DNA of 64,000 nt from Rathayibacter sp. VKM Ac-2804 (lineage in GTDB: Bacteria; Actinomycetota; Actinomycetes; Actinomycetales; Microbacteriaceae), in NCBI RefSeq assembly GCF_009866655.1, contig NZ_CP047420.1:992001-1056000 (forward strand). The letters are read 5' to 3'. The stretch's first letter is position 1. Each line of letters begins with the position of its first letter. Under the pieces are notes generated by a model. That model was not told where the DNA came from and did no database searches. It was given only the letters and a program-made list of their open reading frames with translations. Below are positions 34,353 through 43,209 of the stretch, one piece after another. Both the position numbers and the translations under genes were made by a program.

Positions 34353-35336
34353 TCAGCGGCCGGCGAGGAGTCCGAGCATCCAGGAGAGGGCGGCGACGGC
34401 GCCGACGCCGACGACGCTCGAGCCGATGATGACGGCGCGGCGCAGGCGCACGCGGCTGCCGTCAGGGGCAGGGGCGGCCTCGCCGGCGGACGACGCGGTC
34501 ATGCCCGCGCGCAGGCGGTGCGCGACCTGGTCGGCGGTGGGCCGCTTCGCCGGGTCGCGCTCGGTCATCGAGGTGAGCAGCGCGCGCCAGGGCGCGGGCA
34601 GCGTCGCCGGGACGACGGGGGAGCGGTTGAGGCGCGCGATCGCGGCCTCGAGGACGGTGCCGGAGTACTCGCGGTGCCCCGTGATCGCCTCGAGCAGCAC
34701 GAGGCCGAGCGAGAAGACGTCGCTGGCGCCGCTGATCGGCTCGCCGGCGACCTGCTCGGGGCTGACGAAGCTGGCGGTGCCGATCACGATGCCGTCGCTG
34801 GTGAGGCGCGAGCCGTCCATGAAGTGGGCGACGCCGAAGTCGGTGAGCTTGGCGGTGCGGGTGTAGCCGCTGGAGGCGACCTCGCTGACCAGGATGTTCG
34901 CGGGCTTCACATCGCGGTGGACGACGCCGCGCTCGTGCAGGTAGGCGAGCGCCTCGGCCAGCTGCGTGCCGATCGCGGCGACCTCGTCCGGCGCCATCGG
35001 GCCCGGCTCGAGCCGCGCCTCGAGGGTCGGATCGGCGACCAGCTCCATCACGACGTAGCGGCGCACCTCGCCGCCGAAGTTGTGCAGGCCGGCGTCGAAG
35101 AGGTTGACGATCCCGGGGTGCGCGAAGGAGCTGAGCATCCGCACCTCGCGCTCCTGGCGGGCGACGTCCTCGGGGTTCGAGGCCTCGGCGCGGAAGACCT
35201 TCACGGCCACCTCGCGCTGCACGGTCTCGTCGCGGGCGCGGTACACCGAGCCCATCCCGCCCGAGCCGATGCGCTCGATCAGGTAGTAGCGACCGGCGAC
35301 CCGCTGCTGGGCGGCATTGGCGGCGATGGTGCTCAC
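34353..35336 (-). CDS. Hanks-type Ser/Thr protein kinase, membrane anchored
   Basis: A 327-residue kinase. The glycine loop is IGSGGMGSVYRARD, the ATP Lys is in VAVKVF, the catalytic loop is HRDVKPANI, the Mg motif is DFG and the APE equivalent is SPEQVAG. After the kinase domain (about 15-280) come a short linker and one helix (about 303-322) with only LLAGR outside, so there is no extracytoplasmic sensor domain. GTG 35336 is the start. The substrate is unknown; it is a stand-alone gene flanked by REP units. Confidence 0.93.
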   Translation of the reverse strand: MSTIAANAAQQRVAGRYYLIERIGSGGMGSVYRARDETVQREVAVKVFRAEASNPEDVARQEREVRMLSSFAHPGIVNLFDAGLHNFGGEVRRYVVMELVADPTLEARLEPGPMAPDEVAAIGTQLAEALAYLHERGVVHRDVKPANILVSEVASSGYTRTAKLTDFGVAHFMDGSRLTSDGIVIGTASFVSPEQVAGEPISGASDVFSLGLVLLEAITGHREYSGTVLEAAIARLNRSPVVPATLPAPWRALLTSMTERDPAKRPTADQVAHRLRAGMTASSAGEAAPAPDGSRVRLRRAVIIGSSVVGVGAVAALSWMLGLLAGR

Positions 35337-35493
35337 GACGACCCCGCCTTCTGCTGGAGCGACGTGCCCCGCGGCGCTCCGGACGAGCGCCTGGGTAGAC
35401 GGTACCGCGGTGCCGCGACGACGGGGAGCGCAATAGCCGGGATTGACATACGGCCGTGATAGAAGCAGTCGATCCGACCCCGAGCGACTGGGC

Positions 35494-36318
35494 TCAGCGC
35501 AGTCCGCTGCGGGAGAAGCCCTGCACGAAGTAGCGCTGAAAGATCAGGAACAGCACGACCATCGGCAGCACGTTCACCAGCGCGAAGGCCATCGTCCCGC
35601 CGTAGTCGCTGCCGAACTGCCCCTGCAGGTAGAGCAGCCCGATCGGGAGGGTGAAGAGGACGTTCTCCTTGAGGGCGATCAGCGGCCAGGCGAAGTCGTT
35701 CCAGGAGCCGAGGAGCGACATGAAGAACAGCACCGCGATCAGCGGCTTCGAGAGCGGGAGCACGATCCGGGTGAAGACGCGGAAGTGGCCGGCCCCGTCG
35801 ATCCGGGCCGCCTCGATCAGGTCCCGCGGGATGGCGAGGATGAACTGCCGCGCCAGGAAGAGCCCGAACGCCGAGGCCGCGGTCGGCAGGATGACGGCCC
35901 AGTAGCTGCCGTAGAGGCCGAGATCGGTGACGAGCCGGAAGAGCGACACCATGATCACCTGCACGGGGAGCGTCAGCGTCGACAGTGCCAGCAGGAAGAG
36001 CACCCCCGAGCCGCGGAAGCGCAGCTGCGCGAAGGCGTAGCCGCCGAGCAGGTTGATCGCCACGGTGATCAGCGCGGTGGTGAGGCTGATCGCGAGCGAG
36101 TTGCCGAACCAGGTCGCGACCGGGAACGAGTCGAAGACGCGCTCGAAGTTGGCCAGCGTGAACTCGCGCGGCCACAGCCGCAGCGTGCCGCCGAGCAGCT
36201 CGGCGCGCGAGGAGAACGCGACGACGAGCATCCAGTAGAGCGGGAAGAGGATGACGAGCGAGACGAGGATCGCGAGGACGAGCCGGAGCGCGGTCGTCGA
36301 GCGGGAGACGCGGTTCAT
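35494..36318 (-). CDS. carbohydrate ABC transporter permease (MalG-type)
   Basis: A 274-residue inner-membrane permease with six helices and the EAA loop EAARIDGAGHFRVFTRIVLP that contacts the ATPase. ATG 36318 overlaps the upstream permease stop (ATGA). This is the second permease of a CUT1 sugar importer. No ATP-binding subunit is encoded in this operon, so a shared MsiK-like ATPase elsewhere is likely. Confidence 0.93.
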   Translation of the reverse strand: MNRVSRSTTALRLVLAILVSLVILFPLYWMLVVAFSSRAELLGGTLRLWPREFTLANFERVFDSFPVATWFGNSLAISLTTALITVAINLLGGYAFAQLRFRGSGVLFLLALSTLTLPVQVIMVSLFRLVTDLGLYGSYWAVILPTAASAFGLFLARQFILAIPRDLIEAARIDGAGHFRVFTRIVLPLSKPLIAVLFFMSLLGSWNDFAWPLIALKENVLFTLPIGLLYLQGQFGSDYGGTMAFALVNVLPMVVLFLIFQRYFVQGFSRSGLR

Positions 36319-37247
36319 TCGACGAGGTCCCTCGAGCGGTTCGTGCGCCACTGCACGGCGGTGAAGATCATCGTCAGGATCAGCAGGACGATGCCGATCG
36401 CCGCCGCGTAGCCCTGATCGCGGGTGACGAAGCCGGTGTCGTAGGCGTAGGTCACCAGCACCGAGGTGGAGTTCTGCGGCCCGCCGCCGGTGAGGACGAA
36501 GACGATGTCGAAGACCTGGAACGAGTAGATGACGTTGAGGATGAGCAGGAAGAACGTCGACGGGCCGACCAGCGGCACCGTCACGTGCCGGAACTGCTGC
36601 CAGCCGTTCGCGCCGTCCAGCCGCGCCGCCTCGTAGAGCGCGGGGTTCACGCCCTGCAGCCCGGCCAGGTAGATCAGCATGTTGAAGCCGGTCCGCCACC
36701 AGAGCGTCACCAGGATCACGGAGGCGAACGCCGCCGCGCCGCCGGACTGCCAGGCGATGCGCGGCAGTCCGATCGTCTGCAGCAGGCCGTCGAGCACGCC
36801 GCTGTTCTCGTCGAAGATCAGCACGCCCATCAGCGCCGTCGCGACGCCCGAGACGGCCATCGGCAGGATCAGGATCGAGCGGAAGACGGGCCGGGCCGGC
36901 AGCACCGAGTTCAGCAGCACCGCGGCGCCCAGGCCGAGCGCCATCGAGAGCGGCGTGACGATCAGCGTGAACAGCGCGGTGTTGAGGGTCGAGCGCCAGA
37001 ACAGCGGGTCGCTCAGCAGCCGGGCGTAGTTGTCCAGGCCGATGAAGACGCCGTCGCCGAAGCCGTTGGTGCGCTGGAAGCTGAGCAGGAACGCGCCGAC
37101 CAGCGGCACGAAGACGAACAGCGCCAGCATCAGCAGGTTGGGCGCGAGGAACCCGTAGGCCGCGACGGTCTCGCGGGCGGCGGGCGCCCGGGAGGTGCGG
37201 CGCGGTCGCGCCGTCACCTCCTCGGGCGCGGGGAGGGTGCGGGTCAC
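36315..37247 (-). CDS. carbohydrate ABC transporter permease (MalF-type)
   Basis: A 310-residue permease with a basic N-terminal tail, six helices and the EAA loop EAARLDGANGWQQFRHVTVP. GTG 37247 lies 13 bases after the binding-protein stop. It pairs with the MalG-type permease downstream. Subfamily CUT1 imports oligosaccharides or glycerol phosphates; the substrate is unknown. Confidence 0.93.
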   Translation of the reverse strand: MTRTLPAPEEVTARPRRTSRAPAARETVAAYGFLAPNLLMLALFVFVPLVGAFLLSFQRTNGFGDGVFIGLDNYARLLSDPLFWRSTLNTALFTLIVTPLSMALGLGAAVLLNSVLPARPVFRSILILPMAVSGVATALMGVLIFDENSGVLDGLLQTIGLPRIAWQSGGAAAFASVILVTLWWRTGFNMLIYLAGLQGVNPALYEAARLDGANGWQQFRHVTVPLVGPSTFFLLILNVIYSFQVFDIVFVLTGGGPQNSTSVLVTYAYDTGFVTRDQGYAAAIGIVLLILTMIFTAVQWRTNRSRDLVE

Positions 37248-37260
37248 CGGATCCTGCCGC

Positions 37261-38601
37261 TCACTGCACGGCGGTGGCGATGCCGGAGCTGAGCTTCGCG
37301 ATGGTGTCCTCGGTGCTCTGGCCGCCGACGAACGCCTGCTCGAGCTGCTCCTTCAGCACCGCGATGATCGCGGCCATGTCCGGTGAGGCGACCTGCGCCG
37401 CGTCCTCCGCCTGCACGGTGCCCGCCTGGCCGAGGAAGACCTCGGCGAGCTCGGGGCGCACCTCGAACTCGATGCCCGACTCGGTCAGGTCGCGGCGGGT
37501 GGGCAGGAGCGAGGCGCCGGCGCAGAAGTCGCGCATCGACTCCTCCTCGGTCACGAAGGCGAGGAACGCCGCCGCGAGCTCGGGGTTCGCGGTCGCCTTG
37601 GTCGCGACGAGGGCGTTGCCGCCGAAGTCGCCGCCGCCGCGCACGTTCCGCGGCGAGTAGGTCGCGCCCCACTCGAAGTCGAGCGTCGACTCCGCGTCCG
37701 GGATGAGGAAGGCGCCGCCGAAGGTCATCGCGGTCGTCTGCGAGTACCAGAGGTCGCTCGCGTAGGTCGTCGCCTGGATCGAGCTGCTCGGCGGCACGAG
37801 GCCGTCGGTGAAGAAGCTGCGGCTGAAGTCGATCGCCGCGCGACCGGCGTCGGAGTCGATGGCCGGAGCGGAGAGGTCCTCGGTGAGGAAGCGGCCGTCG
37901 GCCTGGAAGAGCAGGCTCAGCCAGCGGGTGACGCCGTTGCCCTGCCAGTTGTAGGCGAAGGGGTAGCGCTCGGCGGGAAGCGAGGCGCGCAGCGTCCGGC
38001 CGACCTCGGTGAACTCCTCCCAGGTCCACGCCTCCTCCGGCGAGGCCGGGAAATCGGTGATGCCTGCGGTGGCGAGCGCCTCGGTGTTGTAGAGGATCAG
38101 GGAGGTGTCGGTGTGGTGCGGCACGCCGAACGGGCTGCCGCCGCTCTGCACCGCGGCCCAGGCCGGGTCGGTGAAGCGCTCGGCCACGTCGGCCTCGAGG
38201 TGCGGAGTGAGGTCGAGCAGCTGGTCGCGACCGGCGTAGCTGCCGAAGGTGTAGTACGGCACGCGGAAGACGTCCGGCGGGTTGCCCGCCTGCAGCTGCG
38301 CGTCGATGTTGGTGAACATCTGCTCGTACGGCACCGAGTTCAGCGCGACGGTCGAGCCGGGGTTCGCCTCCTGGAACCGGTCGATCGCGCGCTGGAAGCC
38401 CGCGAGTTCGGCGTCCGTGCCCCAGGTGGTGAAGGTCAGCGTGCCGCTGTCGGCGCTCGCCGCGGGGCGGGCCGGCGCGAAGCCGCAGCCGGCCAAGACG
38501 GGGACCGAGGCGGCGACGCCCAGGGCGCTGAGGAAGCGACGCCGATCCAGCGTCACCCGATCGAAGGCGCTCCTGCCCAGCGACGTCGTGTCCAGAGCCA
38601 T
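37261..38601 (-). CDS. sugar ABC transporter substrate-binding lipoprotein (Tat type)
   Basis: About 446 residues, SBP family 1 (LTFTTWGTDAELAGFQRAID, later NPPDVFRVPYY). The leader carries the twin-arginine pattern DRRRFLSALG and a lipobox LAGC, so it is probably a Tat-exported lipoprotein. Two adjacent ATGs exist; the second (38601) has better spacing to GGGGAGG. The ribosome site lies in the 3' arm of a hairpin. It forms an operon with the two permeases. Confidence 0.92.
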   Translation of the reverse strand: MALDTTSLGRSAFDRVTLDRRRFLSALGVAASVPVLAGCGFAPARPAASADSGTLTFTTWGTDAELAGFQRAIDRFQEANPGSTVALNSVPYEQMFTNIDAQLQAGNPPDVFRVPYYTFGSYAGRDQLLDLTPHLEADVAERFTDPAWAAVQSGGSPFGVPHHTDTSLILYNTEALATAGITDFPASPEEAWTWEEFTEVGRTLRASLPAERYPFAYNWQGNGVTRWLSLLFQADGRFLTEDLSAPAIDSDAGRAAIDFSRSFFTDGLVPPSSSIQATTYASDLWYSQTTAMTFGGAFLIPDAESTLDFEWGATYSPRNVRGGGDFGGNALVATKATANPELAAAFLAFVTEEESMRDFCAGASLLPTRRDLTESGIEFEVRPELAEVFLGQAGTVQAEDAAQVASPDMAAIIAVLKEQLEQAFVGGQSTEDTIAKLSSGIATAVQ

Positions 38602-38606
38602 CATGG

Positions 38607-38646
38607 CCTCCCCTCGGGGGCCACCGGCGGGCCCTCCGAGGGGAGG
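38607..38646 (-). promoter_or_regulatory. 5' hairpin covering the ribosome site of the binding-protein gene
   Basis: An 11-bp inverted repeat (38636-38646 with 38607-38617) whose 3' arm contains the GGGGAGG Shine-Dalgarno sequence of the sugar-binding protein. It could terminate the upstream FMN reductase transcript or mask the start of the importer operon. The two roles are not separable by sequence. Confidence 0.5.
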
Positions 38647-38711
38647 CTAGCTGCGGGCATCGGCGTGCGCCGCTACTGGACGGATCCGCGCTCCTGTGAG
38701 AGAAGCGGTGC

Positions 38712-39329
38712 TCAGCTCCGGCGGCCGAGCATCCCCTCGAACGAGCCGTCGAGCGCCCACGGGTCCGCGGGAGCGCGCGAGGTGCGCGCCGCCTCGGTCG
38801 CGAGCTCGCGGCCCGCCCGCTCGATCCGCGAGGGCAGCGCACGGCCGTCCTCGGTCGCTCCGCCCCAGTCCTCGGTCGCGGCGAAGACCGTCGTCGACAG
38901 GGGAGCGGCGTGCAGGTAGCTGAAGAGCGGGCGCATCGCGTAGTCGACCGCGAGCGAGTGGCGGGGCGAGCCGCCGGTCGCCGCGAGCAGCACGGGCAGC
39001 CCGCGCAGCGCCTCGGTGTCCAGCACGTCGACGAACGACTTGAAGAGCCCGCTGTAGCTGGTGGTGAAGATCGGCGTCACGGCGATCAGGCCGTCGGCGC
39101 CGGCCACCGCGTCGAGCGCGGTCTGCAGCGCGGGGCTCGCGAAGCCGGTCAGGAGGTTGTTCGTCACGTCGTGCGCGAGGTCGCGCAGCTCGACGACGCT
39201 GCGTTCGACGGTGAAGCCCTGCTCGGTGAGCGAGGCCTCGGCCGCGTCGGCCAGGCGGTCGGCGAGCAGGCGGGTGGAGGACGGCGTGCTGAGGCCGGCC
39301 GAGAGGACGGTGATCCTGCGGGTGTCCAT
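38712..39329 (-). CDS. NAD(P)H-dependent FMN reductase
   Basis: A 205-residue flavodoxin-fold reductase. The phosphate loop is SAGLSTPSSTRLLAD, followed by PIFTTSYSGLFKSFVDVLD and LLAATGGSPRHSLAVDY, as in the CE1759-type reductases. It lies 12 bases after the luciferase-like gene and probably supplies reduced FMN to it. Confidence 0.92.
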   Translation of the reverse strand: MDTRRITVLSAGLSTPSSTRLLADRLADAAEASLTEQGFTVERSVVELRDLAHDVTNNLLTGFASPALQTALDAVAGADGLIAVTPIFTTSYSGLFKSFVDVLDTEALRGLPVLLAATGGSPRHSLAVDYAMRPLFSYLHAAPLSTTVFAATEDWGGATEDGRALPSRIERAGRELATEAARTSRAPADPWALDGSFEGMLGRRS

Positions 39330-39341
39330 GGGCGGGGCCTC

Positions 39342-40436
39342 CTAGGCGCTGACGGGGACGGGCTGCTCGGCGCGGGCGGCGACGAGCGAGGAGTGGGTGG
39401 GCGCGTCCGGCACGTGCGCCGGGCGGCCCTCGGCGAAGCCGGCGCGCAGTGCGGGCAGGATCTCGCCGAGCATGTCCATCTGCTCGAGGACGGTCTTCAG
39501 CGGCAGGCCGGCGTGGTCCATCAGGAACAGCTGGCGCTGGTAGTCGCCGACGTACTCGCGGAAGCCGAGGGTGCGGTCGATGATCTCCTGCGGCGAGCCG
39601 ACGGTGAGCGGGGTCTGCTCGGTGAAGTCCTCGAGGGAGGGGCCGTGGCCGTAGACCGGGGCGTTGTCGAAGTAGGGGCGGAACTGCGAGACCGCGTCCT
39701 GCGAGTTCTTGGCCAGGAAGATCTGGCCCCCGAGCCCGACGATCGCCTGGTCGGCGCTGCCGTGGCCGTAGTGCTCGAAGCGCGAGCGGTAGAGCTGCAC
39801 CATCTTCGCGGTGTGCGAGGCGGGCCAGAAGATGTGGTTCGCGAAGAAGCCGTCGCCGTAGTACGCGGCCTGCTCGGCAATCTGCGGTGAGCGGATCGAG
39901 CCGTGCCAGACGAACGGCGCGACGCCGTCGAGCGGGCGCGGGGTCGACTGGAAGCCCTGGAGCGGCGTGCGGAACTGGCCCTCCCAGTCGACGAACTCCT
40001 CGGTCCACAGACGGTGCAGCAGGTCGTAGTTCTCGATGGTGAGCTCGATGCCGCGGCGGATGTCCTTGCCGAACCAGGGGTAGACCGGGCCGGTGTTGCC
40101 GCGGCCGAGCATCAGGTCGACGCGGCCGCCGGCGAGGTGCTGGAGCATCGCGTAGTCCTCGGCCAGCTTCACCGGGTCGTTCGTGGTGATCAGGGCCATC
40201 GCGGTGCTGAGCTGGAGGCGCTCGGTCTTCGCGGCGATGTAGGCGAGAGTCGTCGTGGGGGAGGAGGACCAGAACGGCGGGTTGTGGTGCTCGCCGAGCG
40301 CGAACACGTCGAGGCCGATCTCCTCCGCCTTCAGGGCGATCGCGAGGGTGGCCGCGATCTTCTCGGACTCGGTCGGGGTGCGGCCGGTCGTGGGGTCGGT
40401 GGTGATGTCGCTGACCGTGAAGATGCCGAACTGCAT
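39342..40436 (-). CDS. FMN-dependent luciferase-like monooxygenase
   Basis: A 364-residue TIM-barrel flavin monooxygenase (LLM class; CE1758-type). Landmarks: MQFGIFTVSDIT start, DVFALGEHHNPPFWSSSP, DLMLGRGNTGPVYPWFG and SPQEIIDRTLGFREY. ATG 40436 follows AAGGAG six bases upstream; an upstream ATG at 40484 falls inside the operator palindrome. It forms a two-gene unit with the FMN reductase. The substrate is unknown. Confidence 0.92.
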   Translation of the reverse strand: MQFGIFTVSDITTDPTTGRTPTESEKIAATLAIALKAEEIGLDVFALGEHHNPPFWSSSPTTTLAYIAAKTERLQLSTAMALITTNDPVKLAEDYAMLQHLAGGRVDLMLGRGNTGPVYPWFGKDIRRGIELTIENYDLLHRLWTEEFVDWEGQFRTPLQGFQSTPRPLDGVAPFVWHGSIRSPQIAEQAAYYGDGFFANHIFWPASHTAKMVQLYRSRFEHYGHGSADQAIVGLGGQIFLAKNSQDAVSQFRPYFDNAPVYGHGPSLEDFTEQTPLTVGSPQEIIDRTLGFREYVGDYQRQLFLMDHAGLPLKTVLEQMDMLGEILPALRAGFAEGRPAHVPDAPTHSSLVAARAEQPVPVSA

Positions 40437-40481
40437 CGGGCGCTCCTTCTCTCCGTGGCCCCGTCCTGGCGAGACCTGATC

Positions 40482-40495
40482 CATGCATTTGCATG
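40482..40495 (-). promoter_or_regulatory. palindromic operator candidate upstream of the monooxygenase
   Basis: CATGCA and TGCATG arms separated by TT, about 46 bases before ATG 40436, in an AT-richer stretch. This is the type of site bound by MarR-like or other winged-helix regulators. No regulator gene is adjacent. Confidence 0.5.
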
Positions 40496-40612
40496 TACAT
40501 CCTCATCCAACCACGGAGAAGCCACGTTATTCCCGGACCCGTCGGAGAGAGTCCGCTCGCCCTCCGATCGCCCGAAACATCCCCGCAATCTGCCCCGCAC
40601 TAGAGTCGTGCC

Positions 40613-42277
40613 ATGGGTGACCTCTTCGACGGATACGGGTCCCAGAAGGTCGAGCGGCCCCGCACGGGCGCCTCACCCTGGGACGAGATGTTCGCCGATG
40701 TCGCGGCGACGAGCGGCCCCGCCGGCGTCCGCGACTCCTACCGCGACATCTACTCCTCGCTCGCGCGGATGACGCAGGAGGAGCTGCGCGGTCGCACCGA
40801 TGCGCTCGCCTCCTCCTACCTCGCGCAGGGCGTGACCTTCGACTTCGCGGGCGAGGAGCGGCCCTTCCCGCTCGACGCCGTCCCGCGCGTGATCGAGAGC
40901 GCCGAGTGGAACGAGGTGCAGAGCGGCATCAAGCAGCGCGTCCGCGCGCTCGAGGCCTTCCTCGCCGACGTCTACGGCCCGCAGAACGCGGTGAAGGACG
41001 GCGTGATCCCCGCCGCCCTGCTCTCCAGCTCCAGCCACTTCCACCGCCAGGCCGCCGGGATCGAGCCGGCCAACGGCGTGCGGATCCAGGTGTCCGGCAT
41101 CGACCTGATCCGCGACGAGGTCGGCGACTGGCGGGTGCTCGAGGACAACGTCCGCGTGCCCTCCGGCGTCTCCTACGTCATCTCGAACCGCCGCGTGATG
41201 GCGCAGACGCTGCCCGAGCTGTTCGTCTCGATGCGCGTGCGACCGGTCGGCGACTACCCCAACCGCCTGCTCCAGGCCCTGCGCGCCTCCGCCCCCGAGG
41301 GTGTCGACGACCCCACCGTCGTCGTGCTCACCCCCGGCGTCTACAACTCGGCCTACTTCGAGCACACCCTGCTCGCGCGGCTGATGGGCGTGGAGCTCGT
41401 CGAGGGGCGCGACCTCTTCTGCACCGGCGGCAAGGTGTTCATGCGCACCACCTCCGGCCCCACCCGCGTCGATGTGATCTACCGCCGCGTCGACGACGAG
41501 TTCCTCGACCCGCTGCAGTTCCGCGCCGACTCGATGCTGGGCTCGCCGGGTCTCATGCTCGCGGCCCGCCTGGGCAACGTCACGATCGCGAACGCGGTCG
41601 GCAACGGCGTCGCCGACGACAAGCTCGTCTACACCTACCTGCCCGACCTGATCCGCTACTACCTCTCGGAGGAGCCGGTGATCAAGAACGTCGACACCTG
41701 GCGCCTGGAGGATCCCGGTGCGCTCGAGGAGGTGCTCGACCGCCTCGACGAGCTCGTCGTGAAGCCGGTCGACGGCTCCGGCGGCAAGGGCCTCGTCGTC
41801 GGGCCGGCCGCCTCCGCGAAGGAGCTGGCCGAGCTGCGCTCGCGGCTCCGGGCCGACCCGCGCGGCTGGATCGCCCAGCCGGTGGTGCAGCTCTCGACGA
41901 TCCCGACCCTGGTCGACGACGGGATGCGGCCGCGGCACGCGGACCTCCGTCCCTTCGCGGTCAACGACGGCAAGGACATCTGGGTCCTGCCCGGCGGTCT
42001 CACCCGGGTCGCGCTGCCCGAGGGCCAGCTCGTCGTCAACTCGTCGCAGGGCGGCGGCTCGAAGGACACCTGGGTCGTCGGCCTCGAGGGCCAGCAGACC
42101 GCCGAGCCGGACGCCCACGACATCTCGGGCCTCGTCGAGGACCAGGCCGCGGTGACGACGTCGATCCCGATCGTCTACCCGCTCAACCACACGCCCGACC
42201 AGTCGCCGCAGGACGCGGCCAACCACGACCAGGACCAGCAGCAGCAGCAGACGCTCGCCGCGGGGGAGGACGCCTGA
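40613..42277 (+). CDS. circularly permuted ATP-grasp protein
   Basis: A 554-residue protein of the circularly permuted ATP-grasp type 2 family (former DUF404/DUF407). Typical stretches are GVTFDFAGEERPFPLDAVPRV, DLIRDEVGDWRVLEDNVRVPSG and VVKPVDGSGGKGLVVGP (ATP-binding). A Gln-rich tail precedes the overlap with the next gene (TGATG). With the alpha-E and transglutaminase genes it forms a conserved unit thought to make or process peptide-like amide bonds; the product is unknown. Confidence 0.93.
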   Translation: MGDLFDGYGSQKVERPRTGASPWDEMFADVAATSGPAGVRDSYRDIYSSLARMTQEELRGRTDALASSYLAQGVTFDFAGEERPFPLDAVPRVIESAEWNEVQSGIKQRVRALEAFLADVYGPQNAVKDGVIPAALLSSSSHFHRQAAGIEPANGVRIQVSGIDLIRDEVGDWRVLEDNVRVPSGVSYVISNRRVMAQTLPELFVSMRVRPVGDYPNRLLQALRASAPEGVDDPTVVVLTPGVYNSAYFEHTLLARLMGVELVEGRDLFCTGGKVFMRTTSGPTRVDVIYRRVDDEFLDPLQFRADSMLGSPGLMLAARLGNVTIANAVGNGVADDKLVYTYLPDLIRYYLSEEPVIKNVDTWRLEDPGALEEVLDRLDELVVKPVDGSGGKGLVVGPAASAKELAELRSRLRADPRGWIAQPVVQLSTIPTLVDDGMRPRHADLRPFAVNDGKDIWVLPGGLTRVALPEGQLVVNSSQGGGSKDTWVVGLEGQQTAEPDAHDISGLVEDQAAVTTSIPIVYPLNHTPDQSPQDAANHDQDQQQQQTLAAGEDA

Positions 42278-43209
42278 TGCTCTCCCGGATCGCCGAGTCG
42301 CTGTTCTGGATCGGCCGCTACATCGAGCGGTCGGACGGCACCGCCCGCATCCTCGACGTCCACCTGCAGCTCCTGCTCGAGGACCCGTGGATCGACGAGG
42401 ACACCGCCTGCCGCTCCCTGCTGTCGGTGATGGGCTCCACTGCCCCGGACGACATGAAGGAGGTCACCCGCGCCGACGTGCTGACCATCCTCGCGATCGA
42501 CCGCACGAACCCCGCCTCGATCGCCTACTCGCTCGGTGCCGCCCGCGAGAACGCCCGCCGTGCCCGCGAGATCGTCTCGACCGAGCTGTGGGAGTGCCTG
42601 AACACCACGCGCACCCGGATGCCCCGCCGCGTCACGGGGGAGCGGGTGTCGGAGTTCTTCGGCTGGGTGCGCGAGCGCTCGGCGCTCGCCGTGGGCATCA
42701 TCGAGTCGGCCACCTCGCGCGACGAGGCCTGGCAGTTCTTCACCCTCGGCCGCTCGATCGAGCGCGCCGACATGACCGCCCGGCTGCTGGCGACCCGGTC
42801 GCTGACCGAGGCGAGCGGTCCGTCCTGGACGACGATCCTGCGCTCCTGCGGGGCGTACGAGGCGTACCTCCGCACCTACCGCGGCGTGCCGAGCGCGCGC
42901 AACGCGGCGGAGTTCCTGCTGCTCGACCGGCTCTTCCCGCGCTCGATCCTCTTCTCGGTCTCGCGCGCCGAGATGTGCATGCGCGACATCGAGCCGCGCA
43001 CCGGCCGCGTCGGCCACACCGGCGACGCCCAGCGGGTGCTCGGCCAGATCCGCAGCGAGCTGGAGTACCGGCCGATCGCCGAGATCCTCGAGGACCTGCC
43101 CCGGCACATGGACAGCGTGCAGGAGGCGACCTCGTCGGCCTCCGAGGCGATCCGGCAGCGCTACTTCCCCACCAATGTCATGCCGAGCTGGATCGGGGAG
43201 GCGCTGTGA
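42277..43209 (+). CDS. alpha-E domain protein (DUF403)
   Basis: A 310-residue, almost wholly helical protein. Family landmarks: MLSRIAESLFWIGRYIERSD at the start, NPASIAYSLGAARENARRAR and TLGRSIERADMTARLL. It always accompanies permuted ATP-grasp and transglutaminase-like genes. It overlaps both neighbours, so it likely forms a complex with them. Activity unknown. Confidence 0.93.
   Translation: MLSRIAESLFWIGRYIERSDGTARILDVHLQLLLEDPWIDEDTACRSLLSVMGSTAPDDMKEVTRADVLTILAIDRTNPASIAYSLGAARENARRAREIVSTELWECLNTTRTRMPRRVTGERVSEFFGWVRERSALAVGIIESATSRDEAWQFFTLGRSIERADMTARLLATRSLTEASGPSWTTILRSCGAYEAYLRTYRGVPSARNAAEFLLLDRLFPRSILFSVSRAEMCMRDIEPRTGRVGHTGDAQRVLGQIRSELEYRPIAEILEDLPRHMDSVQEATSSASEAIRQRYFPTNVMPSWIGEAL

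Noticed and set aside
35443..35448. TTGACA promoter-like hexamer on the plus strand
   Set aside because: No -10 box at usable spacing and no plus-strand gene follows; the permease operon is on the minus strand.
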